32,683 nucleotides of DNA from Nitrospirota bacterium (GTDB taxonomy: Bacteria; Nitrospirota; Nitrospiria; Nitrospirales; Nitrospiraceae): positions 1 through 32,683 of the forward strand of contig JACZQN010000013.1 in assembly GCA_022545705.1 (NCBI GenBank), read 5' to 3'. Within the stretch, counting starts at the first letter, position 1. Every line of letters starts with the position of its first letter. The notes beneath the pieces are model-generated. The model saw nothing but the letters and a program-made list of their open reading frames with translations, was not told where the DNA came from and did not search any database. This document shows positions 1 through 7,979 of the stretch, in pieces. A program made the position numbers and the translations under genes.

Positions 1-106
1 CTTCACCGGGAGTCAGGGGCTTTCTTATGCCCCGTACTTTCACGGGGGAAAATCGGCCTTTCCGCGCATGGCCGCTCGCTCATCTCACCTCAACCCTCCG
101 TTTCTC

Positions 107-135
107 TGGAAAAACTCTGAAAACCGCCCTACAAT
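107..135 (+). promoter_or_regulatory. Possible sigma-70-type promoter of the ECF sigma operon
   Basis: TGGAAA at 107-112 and TACAAT at 130-135 are separated by 17 bases, about 48 bases before the likely ATG at 183. The -10 is good and the -35 is weak (4 of 6). It is the best promoter-like pair ahead of the sigma gene; an extra autoregulatory ECF promoter cannot be excluded. Confidence 0.35.
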
Positions 136-182
136 CGGAGAGCGCGGGCCAGCGCCACAAGCCCGGTCAACCGAAAGGCAGC

Positions 183-758
183 ATGGAGCGGGGCGAGATC
201 CTGGCCAGGTTACGTGAAAGGATTGTGGCTTTCGCCGCATCAAGAATATCGAAGGAAGCGGCAGAGGACCTGGCCCAGGAAGTGCTGATCGTCTTGCACA
301 GGAAGTATACCCACGTGACCGATTTGAGCGAGCTGCTCCCACTCTCCCTCCAGGTGCTGCGGTGGAAGATGCTGGACCTCCATCGAAAGTCGGTGCGCCG
401 GGGGGAGTATAATCAAGTGGCGGTTGAGGACCTCGCTTTGGCGAATCCAGGCGACAACCCCGATACAACAATCGAGCGCAAGGAGATGCTGGAGCAGTTG
501 ATTGCTGGGATGACCCGGTTAAGCCCCCGCTGTCGCCAACTGTTCCGGTGGAAGTTGCAAGGCAAGAGCTTCGCGGAGATCCAATCCCTGCTGGGCCAGA
601 GCTCGATCAACACCGTCTACACCTGGGATTTTCGGTGTCGCAAACAGCTCCTGGACTTGATGGGAGGGTCTTGGGAAGGAACGGATGTGCTCGGCGGACG
701 CGCGCAGGAGGGCTCAGCCTCGCGCCCCTTGAGAGGGGTGCGTAGTGAACATCAGTAG
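183..758 (+). CDS. ECF-family RNA polymerase sigma factor
   Basis: A 191-residue sigma-70 family protein of the extracytoplasmic-function type. The N-terminal half has a region-2-like block (EDLAQEVLIVLHRKY, then a stretch ending RWKMLDLHRK that matches the core-binding and -10-reading helices). The C-terminal half has a region-4 helix-turn-helix (LSPRCRQLFRWKLQGKSF followed by AEIQSLLG). There are no regions 1 or 3, as expected for ECF factors. The frame is open upstream to position 27, but ATG 183 is preferred: it has an AAAGG ribosome site 7-8 bases upstream, and the family usually starts just before region 2. The next gene, a single-TM DUF4384 protein, starts 8 bases after the stop, so the two are probably one operon and a sigma/membrane-partner pair. 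The target promoters are unknown. Confidence 0.85.
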   Translation: MERGEILARLRERIVAFAASRISKEAAEDLAQEVLIVLHRKYTHVTDLSELLPLSLQVLRWKMLDLHRKSVRRGEYNQVAVEDLALANPGDNPDTTIERKEMLEQLIAGMTRLSPRCRQLFRWKLQGKSFAEIQSLLGQSSINTVYTWDFRCRKQLLDLMGGSWEGTDVLGGRAQEGSASRPLRGVRSEHQ

Positions 759-766
759 AAGCACCG

Positions 767-2266
767 GTGCCGGAAATGGATCTTGAAAAACTGCTCAGTG
801 GCTACGCGACCAAGACGCTGACACAAGAGGAGCGCACGGCGCTCTTTGATGCGGCCTTCCGCAGCCAGACCTTGTTCAACGCTCTGGCACACGACCAGGC
901 GTTGAAGGAACTCCTCGACGACCCCCGGAGTCGCCAGCGCGTCTTGGAGGCGCTCGAGAAGGTTGAGGATCCGGTTTGGAAGGAATGGCTGGCACGCATC
1001 GTGGCTTGGGTACAGGAACCGTCAAGCTGGGCACTCACTGGAAGCCTCGCCTCGGCAGGGGTCGCGGTGTTCGTTCTCGGCCAGCTCTTCTCACAGGCGG
1101 TCCCGTTTTCGTCGGGACCGTTGCTGACGGCGGACTCGAGAAGCTTCGAAGGGGCTCAACTGGAAATAGCCTCTCTCCCGCACGATGAACAGACGTCACT
1201 CGAAGAACCGGCGAAGCCCACGGAGCCAGCAGGCGGGAAACTATCGTCCTTGAGCACATCGGAGAGATTTAATCTTGCAGCGTCTCAACCGCGGGCTCCG
1301 GCAGCCTCAGAGGACACAGACCTAGCGAGGAAGCGGGCCGTGCGGCAAGAGAGGGTGCAGCGGCCCGGTCTTAAGGAAAAGCGGGATCTCGCGAAACGTG
1401 CATCTGAGCCCACGCTCGCGTCGGCAGAGTTGCCTGCGCCGCCTCCGAGATTCCAAGCGTATGTGAGTCAGTCGCTGAAATCAGGAAAGGCTCGGAAAGC
1501 CTTCTTTGCTCAACCGGTTCGGCGCAGAACCGACATCGGTGGGATTGCACAAGAACCGGCGGCAGGATCGTTCAGTTTCGAGACTCAGATGATGGCCCGC
1601 AGGCCAGAAGCGGAAGCAGAACGCTCAGGCGTGGTTGGCCGCGGGATGCTGGAGGCCGATGTGCTTAGCCAAGCAACGCCGCGTCCGCTTGGCCTGCGGT
1701 ATAGCATCCTCAAACCGGGCAAGGACGGAAGCATTGCCGAAGCGGACCCGGACGCTCTCTTCAAGGTCTGGACAGAGCTCCGCTTGAGCGTAGAAGTCAA
1801 CCAAGACGGCTACCTATTCATCATGAAACGCGATCCGGCCAGAGGCTGGTCTGTGCTCTTTCCATTCCCCCTCCGCTCAGCTACAGAGATCGTCGATGCC
1901 CGAGTGGTCAGCGGGACCCGCTATGCGGTGCCGCTCACCGTGATCAAAGGCGGGGAAGATCAGACCGTGCAGGCCCGAGCGTTTATTGTGTACTCGCGGA
2001 AACTCCTGCCGGACTTCGAGAGCATTGTCTCAACGATCCGTCGCAATGAGAAACGCGGCGGCACACGGGCTGCCCCGATCGACGCCTTTATGAACCGCGC
2101 CCGGAGCGAGGCTGCGAGCCAGGAGCTCATGATCGAAAAAGTGAGGTATAGACGGAAAGCGCCTCAACAGGAAAGGGCGGTCTATGTGGTGGAGACTCGT
2201 GTAGCCCCCACCGGCAGGATCTTCTTGGAAATCGTCCTCTCCCGCTACAATTCCCCATCTGGCTGA
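767..2266 (+). CDS. Single-TM DUF4384 domain protein, putative partner of the ECF sigma factor
   Basis: A 499-residue protein starting at GTG 767 or, three codons later, at ATG 776. Residues 1-85 are charged and helical and probably cytoplasmic. One hydrophobic segment at about 89-108 follows. A long low-complexity Pro/Ala/Arg-rich linker runs to about 300. A DUF4384-like domain lies at about 310-410 (LRYSILKPGKDG, VNQDGYLFIMKRDP, WSVLFPFPL). This layout, a short cytoplasmic part, one TM and an extracytoplasmic domain, fits an anti-sigma-type or sensor protein, but no zinc-binding anti-sigma motif (HxxxCxxC) is visible, so the anti-sigma role is inferred from position only. DUF4384 proteins often occur beside VIT/VWA or caspase-like genes; here the following gene is a broken VIT gene. 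Confidence 0.75.
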   Translation: MPEMDLEKLLSGYATKTLTQEERTALFDAAFRSQTLFNALAHDQALKELLDDPRSRQRVLEALEKVEDPVWKEWLARIVAWVQEPSSWALTGSLASAGVAVFVLGQLFSQAVPFSSGPLLTADSRSFEGAQLEIASLPHDEQTSLEEPAKPTEPAGGKLSSLSTSERFNLAASQPRAPAASEDTDLARKRAVRQERVQRPGLKEKRDLAKRASEPTLASAELPAPPPRFQAYVSQSLKSGKARKAFFAQPVRRRTDIGGIAQEPAAGSFSFETQMMARRPEAEAERSGVVGRGMLEADVLSQATPRPLGLRYSILKPGKDGSIAEADPDALFKVWTELRLSVEVNQDGYLFIMKRDPARGWSVLFPFPLRSATEIVDARVVSGTRYAVPLTVIKGGEDQTVQARAFIVYSRKLLPDFESIVSTIRRNEKRGGTRAAPIDAFMNRARSEAASQELMIEKVRYRRKAPQQERAVYVVETRVAPTGRIFLEIVLSRYNSPSG

Positions 2267-2419
2267 GATTCGAACGGCCACTCATTTAGTCGTCTAACCC
2301 ACCGGATTACCGAGAGATTTCAAGAACCTTCCTCGTCCTGAAAGGTTTCCCTCTGTCGAGGCATTTCATGGGTGGGCGGCAACCAGCCGCTTACACAGTC
2401 CGAATAAGGGAGGAAGACC

Positions 2420-2848
2420 ATGAAGGGAAAAGTCGCTCAGCGCTGTCAGTCAGGGACAGGATCCATCGGCGTCATTGCAATGATGGCCGCATTCCTTGTT
2501 GTCTGGCCTACCATGACGTGGGCTGGGAAGGAGAAGTCAGGCCTCAGGCCGCCGTCTGTCAACAAGATCTCCGAAGGCCGGCATCGGGATTTTCCACTCA
2601 AGCACACCGATGTGAAGGTCGCGATTTCCGGATTCTTGTCGCGCGTCCGCTCTGGCTTGCCTGCTAGTTCCTGGGGGCCTGGGCTACCGGAACGTGGCTC
2701 GATGAGAGGTTGCAGGATCCTGGGAGGCAGGACGGAAGGTGATCGCCTCCTCGGCCTGCGGCATCTCGGTGGTCCCCGTGAACAGCACGCCCTCCTCCAT
2801 CGAGAGCAGAGGCGCATTCACGGAGCCATTCATGGTCGCTGGGGCTAG
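2420..2848 (+). pseudogene. 5' remnant of a secreted VIT-domain protein gene
   Basis: The start is convincing: GGAGG about 7 bases before ATG 2420, then a signal peptide (hydrophobic core about residues 16-34, TWAG near the cleavage site). Residues about 58-76, containing FPLKHTDVKVAISGFLSRV, match the opening strands of vault/inter-alpha-trypsin (VIT) domains, which normally continue for several hundred residues, often into a VWA domain. Here the similarity stops at about nucleotide 2647. The frame then runs out as unrelated sequence and overlaps the convergent bactofilin gene by 165 bases before stopping at 2848. A deletion that joined the stump to the bactofilin 3' end is the simplest reading. 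It probably belonged with the upstream sigma and DUF4384 genes. A short secreted peptide could still be made. Confidence 0.7.
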
Positions 2849-3172
2849 CAGCCTGACCTTTTCAGTCGCGGTGATGTCCCCGGCGATCTTGCCGCGACTG
2901 ACCACCATGCGTGAGCTGATCTGGGCGGTGATGACCGCATCCTTACCCACTAACAGTACACCATCGGTATGGATTTCTCCTTCCATACGGCCGTCTATCC
3001 TGACCGTGCCGCTGTACCTGATGACTCCCTTGAATGCCATGCCGACGCCGACAAAGGCAATCACCTGGTCTTGGGTTTCAGGGTCGCCCGATGCCATCAT
3101 CGCTCCCTCTTCCTGTCGGGGCGTAGTTGCCTCTGGGCTGGCCGACTGCCGAGTATGATTTCCATTCCACAT
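2684..3172 (-). CDS. Bactofilin family cytoskeletal protein
   Basis: A 162-residue protein with a bactofilin (DUF583) beta-helix core at about residues 35-135: repeats of short strands with glycines (GVIRYSGTVRIDGRMEGEI, VLLVGKDAVITAQISSRMVV, GKIAGDITATEKVRLLAPA, TMNGSVNAPLLSMEEGVLF). Bactofilins polymerise without nucleotide into membrane-associated filaments that localise cell-wall enzymes or chromosome-segregation factors. ATG 3172 is chosen because AGGAGG sits 7 bases upstream and the protein then begins MWNGN, typical of the family; ATG 3100, also after a purine-rich stretch, is an alternative. The gene is divergent from a ParB/Srx-fold gene and runs tail-to-tail into the truncated VIT gene. 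No membrane segment is visible. Confidence 0.9.
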   Translation of the reverse strand: MWNGNHTRQSASPEATTPRQEEGAMMASGDPETQDQVIAFVGVGMAFKGVIRYSGTVRIDGRMEGEIHTDGVLLVGKDAVITAQISSRMVVSRGKIAGDITATEKVRLLAPATMNGSVNAPLLSMEEGVLFTGTTEMPQAEEAITFRPASQDPATSHRATFR

Positions 3173-3477
3173 GCAAGATCCTCCTGTTCTCGAAGGGGGG
3201 ACCTTCTCCCAGGACCCTTGTAAGAGGGCTGGGGTCAGCCGGCCTCGCAGGGTCCGCCTCATAAGCGTACACCAACCACCGGGCACGAACCGTGCCAACT
3301 CGCCAGGCTTCTGAGCTTGCCGGACCTCACGATTTGATGGGGTAGAAGCCTGACCCACTGATCCAACGGGATCCAATAACACGCGGGTACTGCTCACAAG
3401 TCGTCAATCCTTTGACGGAGTGGATGGCCCTGAGGCGGGGCTTTCTTTTCCCCTCCGGCTCCCCTACCATACGCGGC
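3173..3477. other. Divergent intergenic region between bactofilin and ParB-like genes
   Basis: A 305-base spacer between two divergent start codons. It holds the AGGAGG ribosome site of the bactofilin gene next to 3172. A TACCAT hexamer lies at 3465-3470, 7 bases before the ParB-like ATG, which itself has no Shine-Dalgarno. A small GGGG-loop-CCCC hairpin lies near 3437-3453. No gene, tRNA or strong canonical promoter pair was recognised. Confidence 0.5.
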
Positions 3478-4479
3478 ATGGCTGAGAAGAAACCGAAGAG
3501 GCCCCGCGGAGCGGGTACAGTCCGGCGCCGGCGCAAGTCCGCCGGAGCATCGACAGGACTGGCGGCCACGGAGCTTCAGGCGGCGGCGCCACCGGGAGAC
3601 ATCGCCGACCTGCACCGAACGATTGAGCAGGACGGGGGGAAGGTGCTGGCCATCTATCGGGAACCCTACGGTGGCCGCTGGGTCACGATGGCCGCCCTGC
3701 CGATTGAGCAAGTGGAGCCCACCCCGTACCAGCGTAATCTCTCGGACACGCACGTTCGTAAATTGGAGGGGGTCATCGGCAAGATCGGGCGGTTTCTGGA
3801 TCCGATCATAGTGGTGCGGGCACAGGGCGACGGAGGTGTCGCGATCAAGTACTGGACCCCGAACGGCCACCACCGGCTCTCAGCCATGCGCACGTTGGGC
3901 GCCAAAAGCATTACCTCTATCGTGGTCCCCGAAGCCGCAGCGGCTTATCAGATCCTCGCTCTCAATACCGAGAAGGCTCACAACCTCCGAGAAAAGGCAT
4001 TAGAGGTCATCCGCATGTACAGGGAGCTTGCGCGCCTGGATAACTTGGGCGAGAATACCTATGCCTTGGAATTCGAGGAGCCGGCTCTGGTCACCCTGGG
4101 CCTGTGCTATGAAGAACGGCCGCGTTTCAGCGGCGGGGCGTATCACCCGGTCTTGAAGCGGGTGGATGAGTTCTTATCGCAGCCTCTCCGCGCGGCACTG
4201 GAAGTTCGCCAAAGGCGGGCGAAGGCTGTGTTGGAGCTGGACGAAGTCGTGATCCGGCAGGTCGAGGCCCTGAAAGCCAAGGGGCTGACAAGTCCCTATC
4301 TGAAGAGCTTCGTTGTTGCGCGGGTGAACCCGATCCGGTTCCGAGCAAAGGATGCCCCACCCCTCTCCTTTGACGAGGCACTGGCCCGGATGACCACAGC
4401 CGCAGCTAAGTTCAACACGGACAAGGTCAAATTGGACGATTTGGCTCGATCCGGTGGCGCTCCGGAGGAGGCTGACTGA
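3478..4479 (+). CDS. ParB/sulfiredoxin-fold domain protein
   Basis: A 333-residue protein. The first 25 residues are very basic (KKPKRPRGAG, RRRRK). A ParB/Srx-like domain spans about residues 70-170: LPIEQVEPTPYQRNLSD (box I position), FLDPIIVVR, TPNGHHRLSAMRTLG (the position of the GERRxRA phosphate-binding motif in ParB, here NGHHR at 129-133), then LNTEKAHNLREKALEV at the ENxxR position. The remaining ~160 residues are helical and do not show an obvious ParB helix-turn-helix or dimer domain, and no parA is nearby, so this is not a standard partition protein. ATG 3478 is chosen over the upstream frame (open from 3412) because the basic tail starts there; it has no ribosome site. Divergence from bactofilin hints at a spatial-organisation role, which is inference. 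Confidence 0.75.
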   Translation: MAEKKPKRPRGAGTVRRRRKSAGASTGLAATELQAAAPPGDIADLHRTIEQDGGKVLAIYREPYGGRWVTMAALPIEQVEPTPYQRNLSDTHVRKLEGVIGKIGRFLDPIIVVRAQGDGGVAIKYWTPNGHHRLSAMRTLGAKSITSIVVPEAAAAYQILALNTEKAHNLREKALEVIRMYRELARLDNLGENTYALEFEEPALVTLGLCYEERPRFSGGAYHPVLKRVDEFLSQPLRAALEVRQRRAKAVLELDEVVIRQVEALKAKGLTSPYLKSFVVARVNPIRFRAKDAPPLSFDEALARMTTAAAKFNTDKVKLDDLARSGGAPEEAD

Positions 4480-4568
4480 GTCCCACCGTTCACCACGGCA
4501 GCCTTACCGGCCAGAGGGCATCAGAGGGGCCAGGCCAAAATGGGCGTGTTGCCTCATTTCAGGGGTTC

Positions 4569-4598
4569 TTGCCCAAGCTGACAGCCGGGAATTACAAT
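4569..4598 (+). promoter_or_regulatory. Possible promoter of the pterin dehydratase/radical SAM operon
   Basis: TTGCCC at 4569-4574 and TACAAT at 4593-4598 are 18 bases apart, giving a leader of about 60 bases before ATG 4665. The match to the sigma-70 consensus is moderate. No other pair in 4480-4664 is better. Confidence 0.4.
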
Positions 4599-4664
4599 AA
4601 GCATCCCGATGTCCATCAGAGAGTCAGGCTAAGCGAAAAGGGTTTCTTTTGAGGGGAGGACACC

Positions 4665-5015
4665 ATGGGTCTTGCCGACAATAAGTGCGTTCCCTGTCGA
4701 GGCGGCGTGCCGCCAATGGAGGCGCCTCGCGCCCAAGAACTGTTGCAGCAACTCAACCGCGGGTGGCAATTGAACACAGAGGGCCACCTGGAGCGACTTT
4801 ACACCTTCAAGGACTTTGCTGAAGCTCTGGCCTTTGTCAATCGAGTGGGAGCCATTGCGGAAGACGAGGGACACCACCCGGATCTGTACTTGGCCTGGGG
4901 GAAATGCGAGGTGGAAATCTGGACGCACAAGATCAAGGGGCTCACCGAGAGCGATTTTTATATGGCGGCGAAAGCGGACCGGGTCTTTGAATCGTCCGCC
5001 CAGGTGACAGCCTAG
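4665..5015 (+). CDS. phhB: 4a-hydroxytetrahydrobiopterin dehydratase (pterin-4a-carbinolamine dehydratase)
   Basis: A 116-residue protein of the PCD/DCoH family, which dehydrates 4a-hydroxytetrahydropterin during recycling of the cofactor of aromatic amino acid hydroxylases. The N-terminus (MGLADNKCVPCRGGVPPM) is the usual bacterial form with a CxxC pair. The core has FKDFAEALAFVNRVGAIAEDEGHHPDLYL, with the catalytic HH pair, and VEIWTHKIKGLTESDFYMAAKAD. GAGGGGAGG lies just before ATG 4665. A radical SAM gene follows 29 bases after the stop, so they are probably co-transcribed. No phenylalanine hydroxylase is nearby, so in this context it may serve another pterin or purely a repair role; family assignment itself is secure. 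Confidence 0.93.
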   Translation: MGLADNKCVPCRGGVPPMEAPRAQELLQQLNRGWQLNTEGHLERLYTFKDFAEALAFVNRVGAIAEDEGHHPDLYLAWGKCEVEIWTHKIKGLTESDFYMAAKADRVFESSAQVTA

Positions 5016-5044
5016 GGTTGGGACAAGAGGTAGTTGAGGTACAG

Positions 5045-6901
5045 ATGCGAGACGGGACGCCGGTAGCCCTGGTCAACATGCCCTTCAGCTCCTCGAAGTA
5101 CCCGTCTATTCAGTTGGGCACCCTCTCGGCGCTGCTGAAATCCCGGGGGATCGGGGTGAAAAGCCATTACCTGAATCTTCGGTTTGCCGAGCGAATCGGC
5201 TTCCCCTTATACGAAATCATCTGCGAGAAACGGGCGCTCTTCGGTGAATGGCTCTTCGCCCGTCTCCTCTTCCGCGAGAACAGGAACCATAACGAGTACG
5301 TGCGGACGTTCAAACCGGTGTTTGAAGACGTGTCGCGAGAGAGCGGCCATCCGACCTCGTTTTTTGAAGAGATCAACGCCCGCACTGCTCCCCAGTTTCT
5401 GACCTGGGCCATGACCGCGATCGACTGGGGCCAGTACAAGATTGTGGGATTCACGTCCACCTTCGACCAAAATGTCGCCAGCCTGTCCATGGCCAAATTG
5501 ATCAAGGACCTGTATCCGCAGGTGAAGATCGTGTTCGGCGGCGCCAACTTTGACGGGGAGATGGGCTTGGAACACTTCCGGGCCTTTCCCTGGATTGATT
5601 TCGTGGTGGTTGGGGAAGGCGAGCAGGTCTTCCCCCCGCTCGTGAGGGAGATCCTGGCCGGCAAAGAGGATAGTTATCCACCCGGAGTGGCATACCGACG
5701 TGGAAGCCAAATCTGTTTCCAGCCCAACCCGCATCTGTTCGCCGATTTTCAGCAGACCGGGCCGCCTGACTATGACGATTTCTTCGAGCAATCGAAGGAG
5801 GTAGGCGTCGAGTCGAAGGGGTTGGACCGGATTCTCCTGTACGAGGGCTCACGCGGATGCTGGTGGGGCGAGAAGCACCATTGCACGTTTTGCGGATTGA
5901 ACGCGCAGAGCATGAAGTTTCGCGCCAAGTCCGCCGAGCAAGTGGCCAAGGAGTTGGACGTGCTCTCCTACCGCTATGACACCACTCGGTTCAGGCTGGT
6001 GGATAATATTATCGACATGAAATACATCGACAACCTGTTCGGCGCGTGCGCGGCGGAGCGGCTGGACCTGGACATCTTCATCGAGACCAAGAGCAACCTT
6101 TCCAAACGCCAGATCCAGACGCTCGCGCAAGGCGGCGTGAAGTGCATGCAGCCGGGCATTGAGAGTTTGAGCCAGGGACAGCTCCATGAGATGGACAAGG
6201 GCGTCAGCCCGATGCAGAATATCCAGTGTCTCAAATGGGCCCTGTACTATCACATCGAGGTCTCCTGGAACATTCTCCTTGGATTCCCGGGCGAGACCGA
6301 CGAGGATTACCTCGAGCAAATCCGTCTCATTCCAGCCCTGTTTCATTTGCAGCCGCCGGAGTCCGTGGGCAAAATCTGGCTGGAACGGTTTAGCCCTTAC
6401 TTTATGCGTCCCAACCAGTACGGCCTCCGAATTACAGGGCCAGGCCTCGCGTACGAATATGTCTATGACCCGAGGATCGTGGATCTCAAGAAGATCGCCT
6501 ATGACTTCGAATATGAAGTCGACTCGCGTGTCAGCCCTCCTGTGTATGAGGAATTGATCCACCTTGCTCGTGAATGGAAGCGACACCACGCGTCGGGGGA
6601 CAAGCCCTTTCTCTATTATGCGAAGGCGAAGAGCTACATCACGATCTTTGACGGACGCTCGCCTGATGCGCCCGTGAAGGAGCGCTACGAGTGGCCGGCC
6701 GCGTTCGCGATTGAATACTGCAATGAGGTTCCCAAGAGCCTGGACCAGATCCGAAGCGGGTTGCAGGCTCGTGATGAAACCGTGGACAGCTCGGCGCAGA
6801 CGATGGGCGAGATTCTCGCCCACTTGGTGGAGAAGCGAGTCCTGTATGAAGAGAAAGGCAAGTACTTCACCCTCGCCCTGCCAGTGAACCCGTACTTGTG
6901 A
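5045..6901 (+). CDS. B12-binding radical SAM protein, RiPP maturation C-methyltransferase type
   Basis: A 618-residue protein. The N-terminal ~210 residues are a cobalamin-binding-like Rossmann domain (LVNMPFSSSKYPSIQLGTLSALL, KIVFGGANFDG, IDFVVVGEGEQVFPPLV). The radical SAM core begins with GSRGCWWGEKHHCTFCGLN: cysteines C272, C280 and C283 form a CX7CX2C pattern, not the usual CX3CX2C, but characteristic of the 'ocin'-type RiPP maturases. NILLGFPGETDEDYLEQI follows in the barrel. Such enzymes methylate unactivated carbons of precursor peptides. ATG 5045, after GAGG, is preferred to the in-frame TTG 5018. No candidate precursor, leader peptidase or transporter lies beside it, so the substrate is unknown. 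Confidence 0.85.
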   Translation: MRDGTPVALVNMPFSSSKYPSIQLGTLSALLKSRGIGVKSHYLNLRFAERIGFPLYEIICEKRALFGEWLFARLLFRENRNHNEYVRTFKPVFEDVSRESGHPTSFFEEINARTAPQFLTWAMTAIDWGQYKIVGFTSTFDQNVASLSMAKLIKDLYPQVKIVFGGANFDGEMGLEHFRAFPWIDFVVVGEGEQVFPPLVREILAGKEDSYPPGVAYRRGSQICFQPNPHLFADFQQTGPPDYDDFFEQSKEVGVESKGLDRILLYEGSRGCWWGEKHHCTFCGLNAQSMKFRAKSAEQVAKELDVLSYRYDTTRFRLVDNIIDMKYIDNLFGACAAERLDLDIFIETKSNLSKRQIQTLAQGGVKCMQPGIESLSQGQLHEMDKGVSPMQNIQCLKWALYYHIEVSWNILLGFPGETDEDYLEQIRLIPALFHLQPPESVGKIWLERFSPYFMRPNQYGLRITGPGLAYEYVYDPRIVDLKKIAYDFEYEVDSRVSPPVYEELIHLAREWKRHHASGDKPFLYYAKAKSYITIFDGRSPDAPVKERYEWPAAFAIEYCNEVPKSLDQIRSGLQARDETVDSSAQTMGEILAHLVEKRVLYEEKGKYFTLALPVNPYL

Positions 6902-6961
6902 CGGGTTCCTGCTCTCACCTCTTTCCGTCTCGGTCGGCCGTCAGTGCTGGAGGTTCCCCGA

Positions 6962-7954
6962 ATGAAAGCACTTGTCGTAGGAGCGTCCGGGTTTCTTGGC
7001 GCGAACTTGGTCCGTGCGTTGCTGGCGAGAGGCGATGCGGTGCGCGCGCTGGTCCGGGCGACGAGTCGTCTCCAGGCGCTGGATGGCCTCGATATCGAGC
7101 GCGTCACCGGCGACCTCAATGACGCCGATTCGCTCACCCGCGCGTGTGAGGGAGTGCGCGTCGTGTACCAGACGGCCAGCTATTATCCCCCACACACGAT
7201 CCCGGCCGCGAGCGCCACAGCGCAGGCGATGGCCGAGACTCGCAACCTCCTGACCGCTGTGAGGCGTGCCTCGGTGGAACGATTGGTCTTCACCAGCACC
7301 CTCACGACCATCGGATTCCCTGCAGGCCCTGGCCGGATGGCGAACGAGGAATGCCCGTTTGTCCCTCGGTATCCGCACAATCCCTATTTGATGTCGAAGG
7401 CCGCGATGGAGCAGGCGGTCCTGGAGGCGGCGCGAGACGGCCTCCCTGCCGTGGTCGTGAACCCGACTGCCTTCTATGGGCCCTATGACAGCAAGCCGAC
7501 GAGCGGCACGCAGATCGTGATGATCGCCCGGCACCTTATGCCAGCTTATATCCAGGGGGATGTCAACGCGATAGATGTGCGGGACGTGGCCGTGGGGATG
7601 ATCAAGGCGGCGGAACGGGGGCGGGTCGGCGAGCGCTACATCCTTGGGAACTGGAACACAACTCAGAAGGAACTGAACGCGCTGATCGCGCGCGTGGCCG
7701 GGGTCATGGCACCCTTGGCTCCAGTCCCCTACCCGCTCGCGCGCTACGGCTCAAAGCTTGGGGACTGGGCGTTTAGAACGATCCTGAGAAGGCCGGCGCC
7801 CGTTCCGGGCTTCTTCGTCGAAATGCTCCGGCACATGCAGAATTACGATTGTTCGAAAGCGATTCGCGAGTTGGACTACCCCCGCAACCCCGTGGAGCAC
7901 GCTATCCGTGATGCGCTGAGGTGGTTTCGCGAGAATAGATATCTTCCAGCGTAA
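6962..7954 (+). CDS. NAD(P)-dependent epimerase/dehydratase (extended SDR, HpnA-like)
   Basis: A 330-residue extended short-chain dehydrogenase. The Rossmann motif GASGFLGANL lies at residues 7-16, VTGDLND at about 49-55, and the catalytic YLMSK pair is Y142 and K146, with the preceding serine/threonine in FTSTLTT. VVNPTAFYGPYD is the usual substrate-loop region. It resembles hopanoid-associated sugar epimerases and dihydroflavonol-4-reductase-like enzymes, but no hopanoid gene is in the window, so the substrate is not assigned. ATG 6962 has GGAGG 8 bases upstream; the in-frame GTG 6944 is less likely. It lies 60 bases after the radical SAM stop and may be part of the same operon. Confidence 0.85.
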   Translation: MKALVVGASGFLGANLVRALLARGDAVRALVRATSRLQALDGLDIERVTGDLNDADSLTRACEGVRVVYQTASYYPPHTIPAASATAQAMAETRNLLTAVRRASVERLVFTSTLTTIGFPAGPGRMANEECPFVPRYPHNPYLMSKAAMEQAVLEAARDGLPAVVVNPTAFYGPYDSKPTSGTQIVMIARHLMPAYIQGDVNAIDVRDVAVGMIKAAERGRVGERYILGNWNTTQKELNALIARVAGVMAPLAPVPYPLARYGSKLGDWAFRTILRRPAPVPGFFVEMLRHMQNYDCSKAIRELDYPRNPVEHAIRDALRWFRENRYLPA

Positions 7955-7979
7955 GCAGGCTGACTGGCAGGTGGCGCGA

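Noticed and set aside
16-33. A small hairpin GGGGC-loop-GCCCC at the left edge
   Set aside because: The stem is only 5 bp with no T-tract, and the upstream gene is outside the window, so a terminator cannot be claimed.
3478-4479. A chromosomal parB gene
   Set aside because: There is no parA, no recognisable helix-turn-helix or parS-like sites, and the GERR motif is replaced by NGHHR.
5849-6823. A long open frame antisense to the radical SAM gene
   Set aside because: It mirrors codon bias of the well-supported plus-strand gene, has no recognisable domain and no ribosome site.
6962-7954. Assignment of the epimerase as hopanoid gene hpnA
   Set aside because: Similarity is to a broad SDR group and no hopanoid or squalene gene is in the window.
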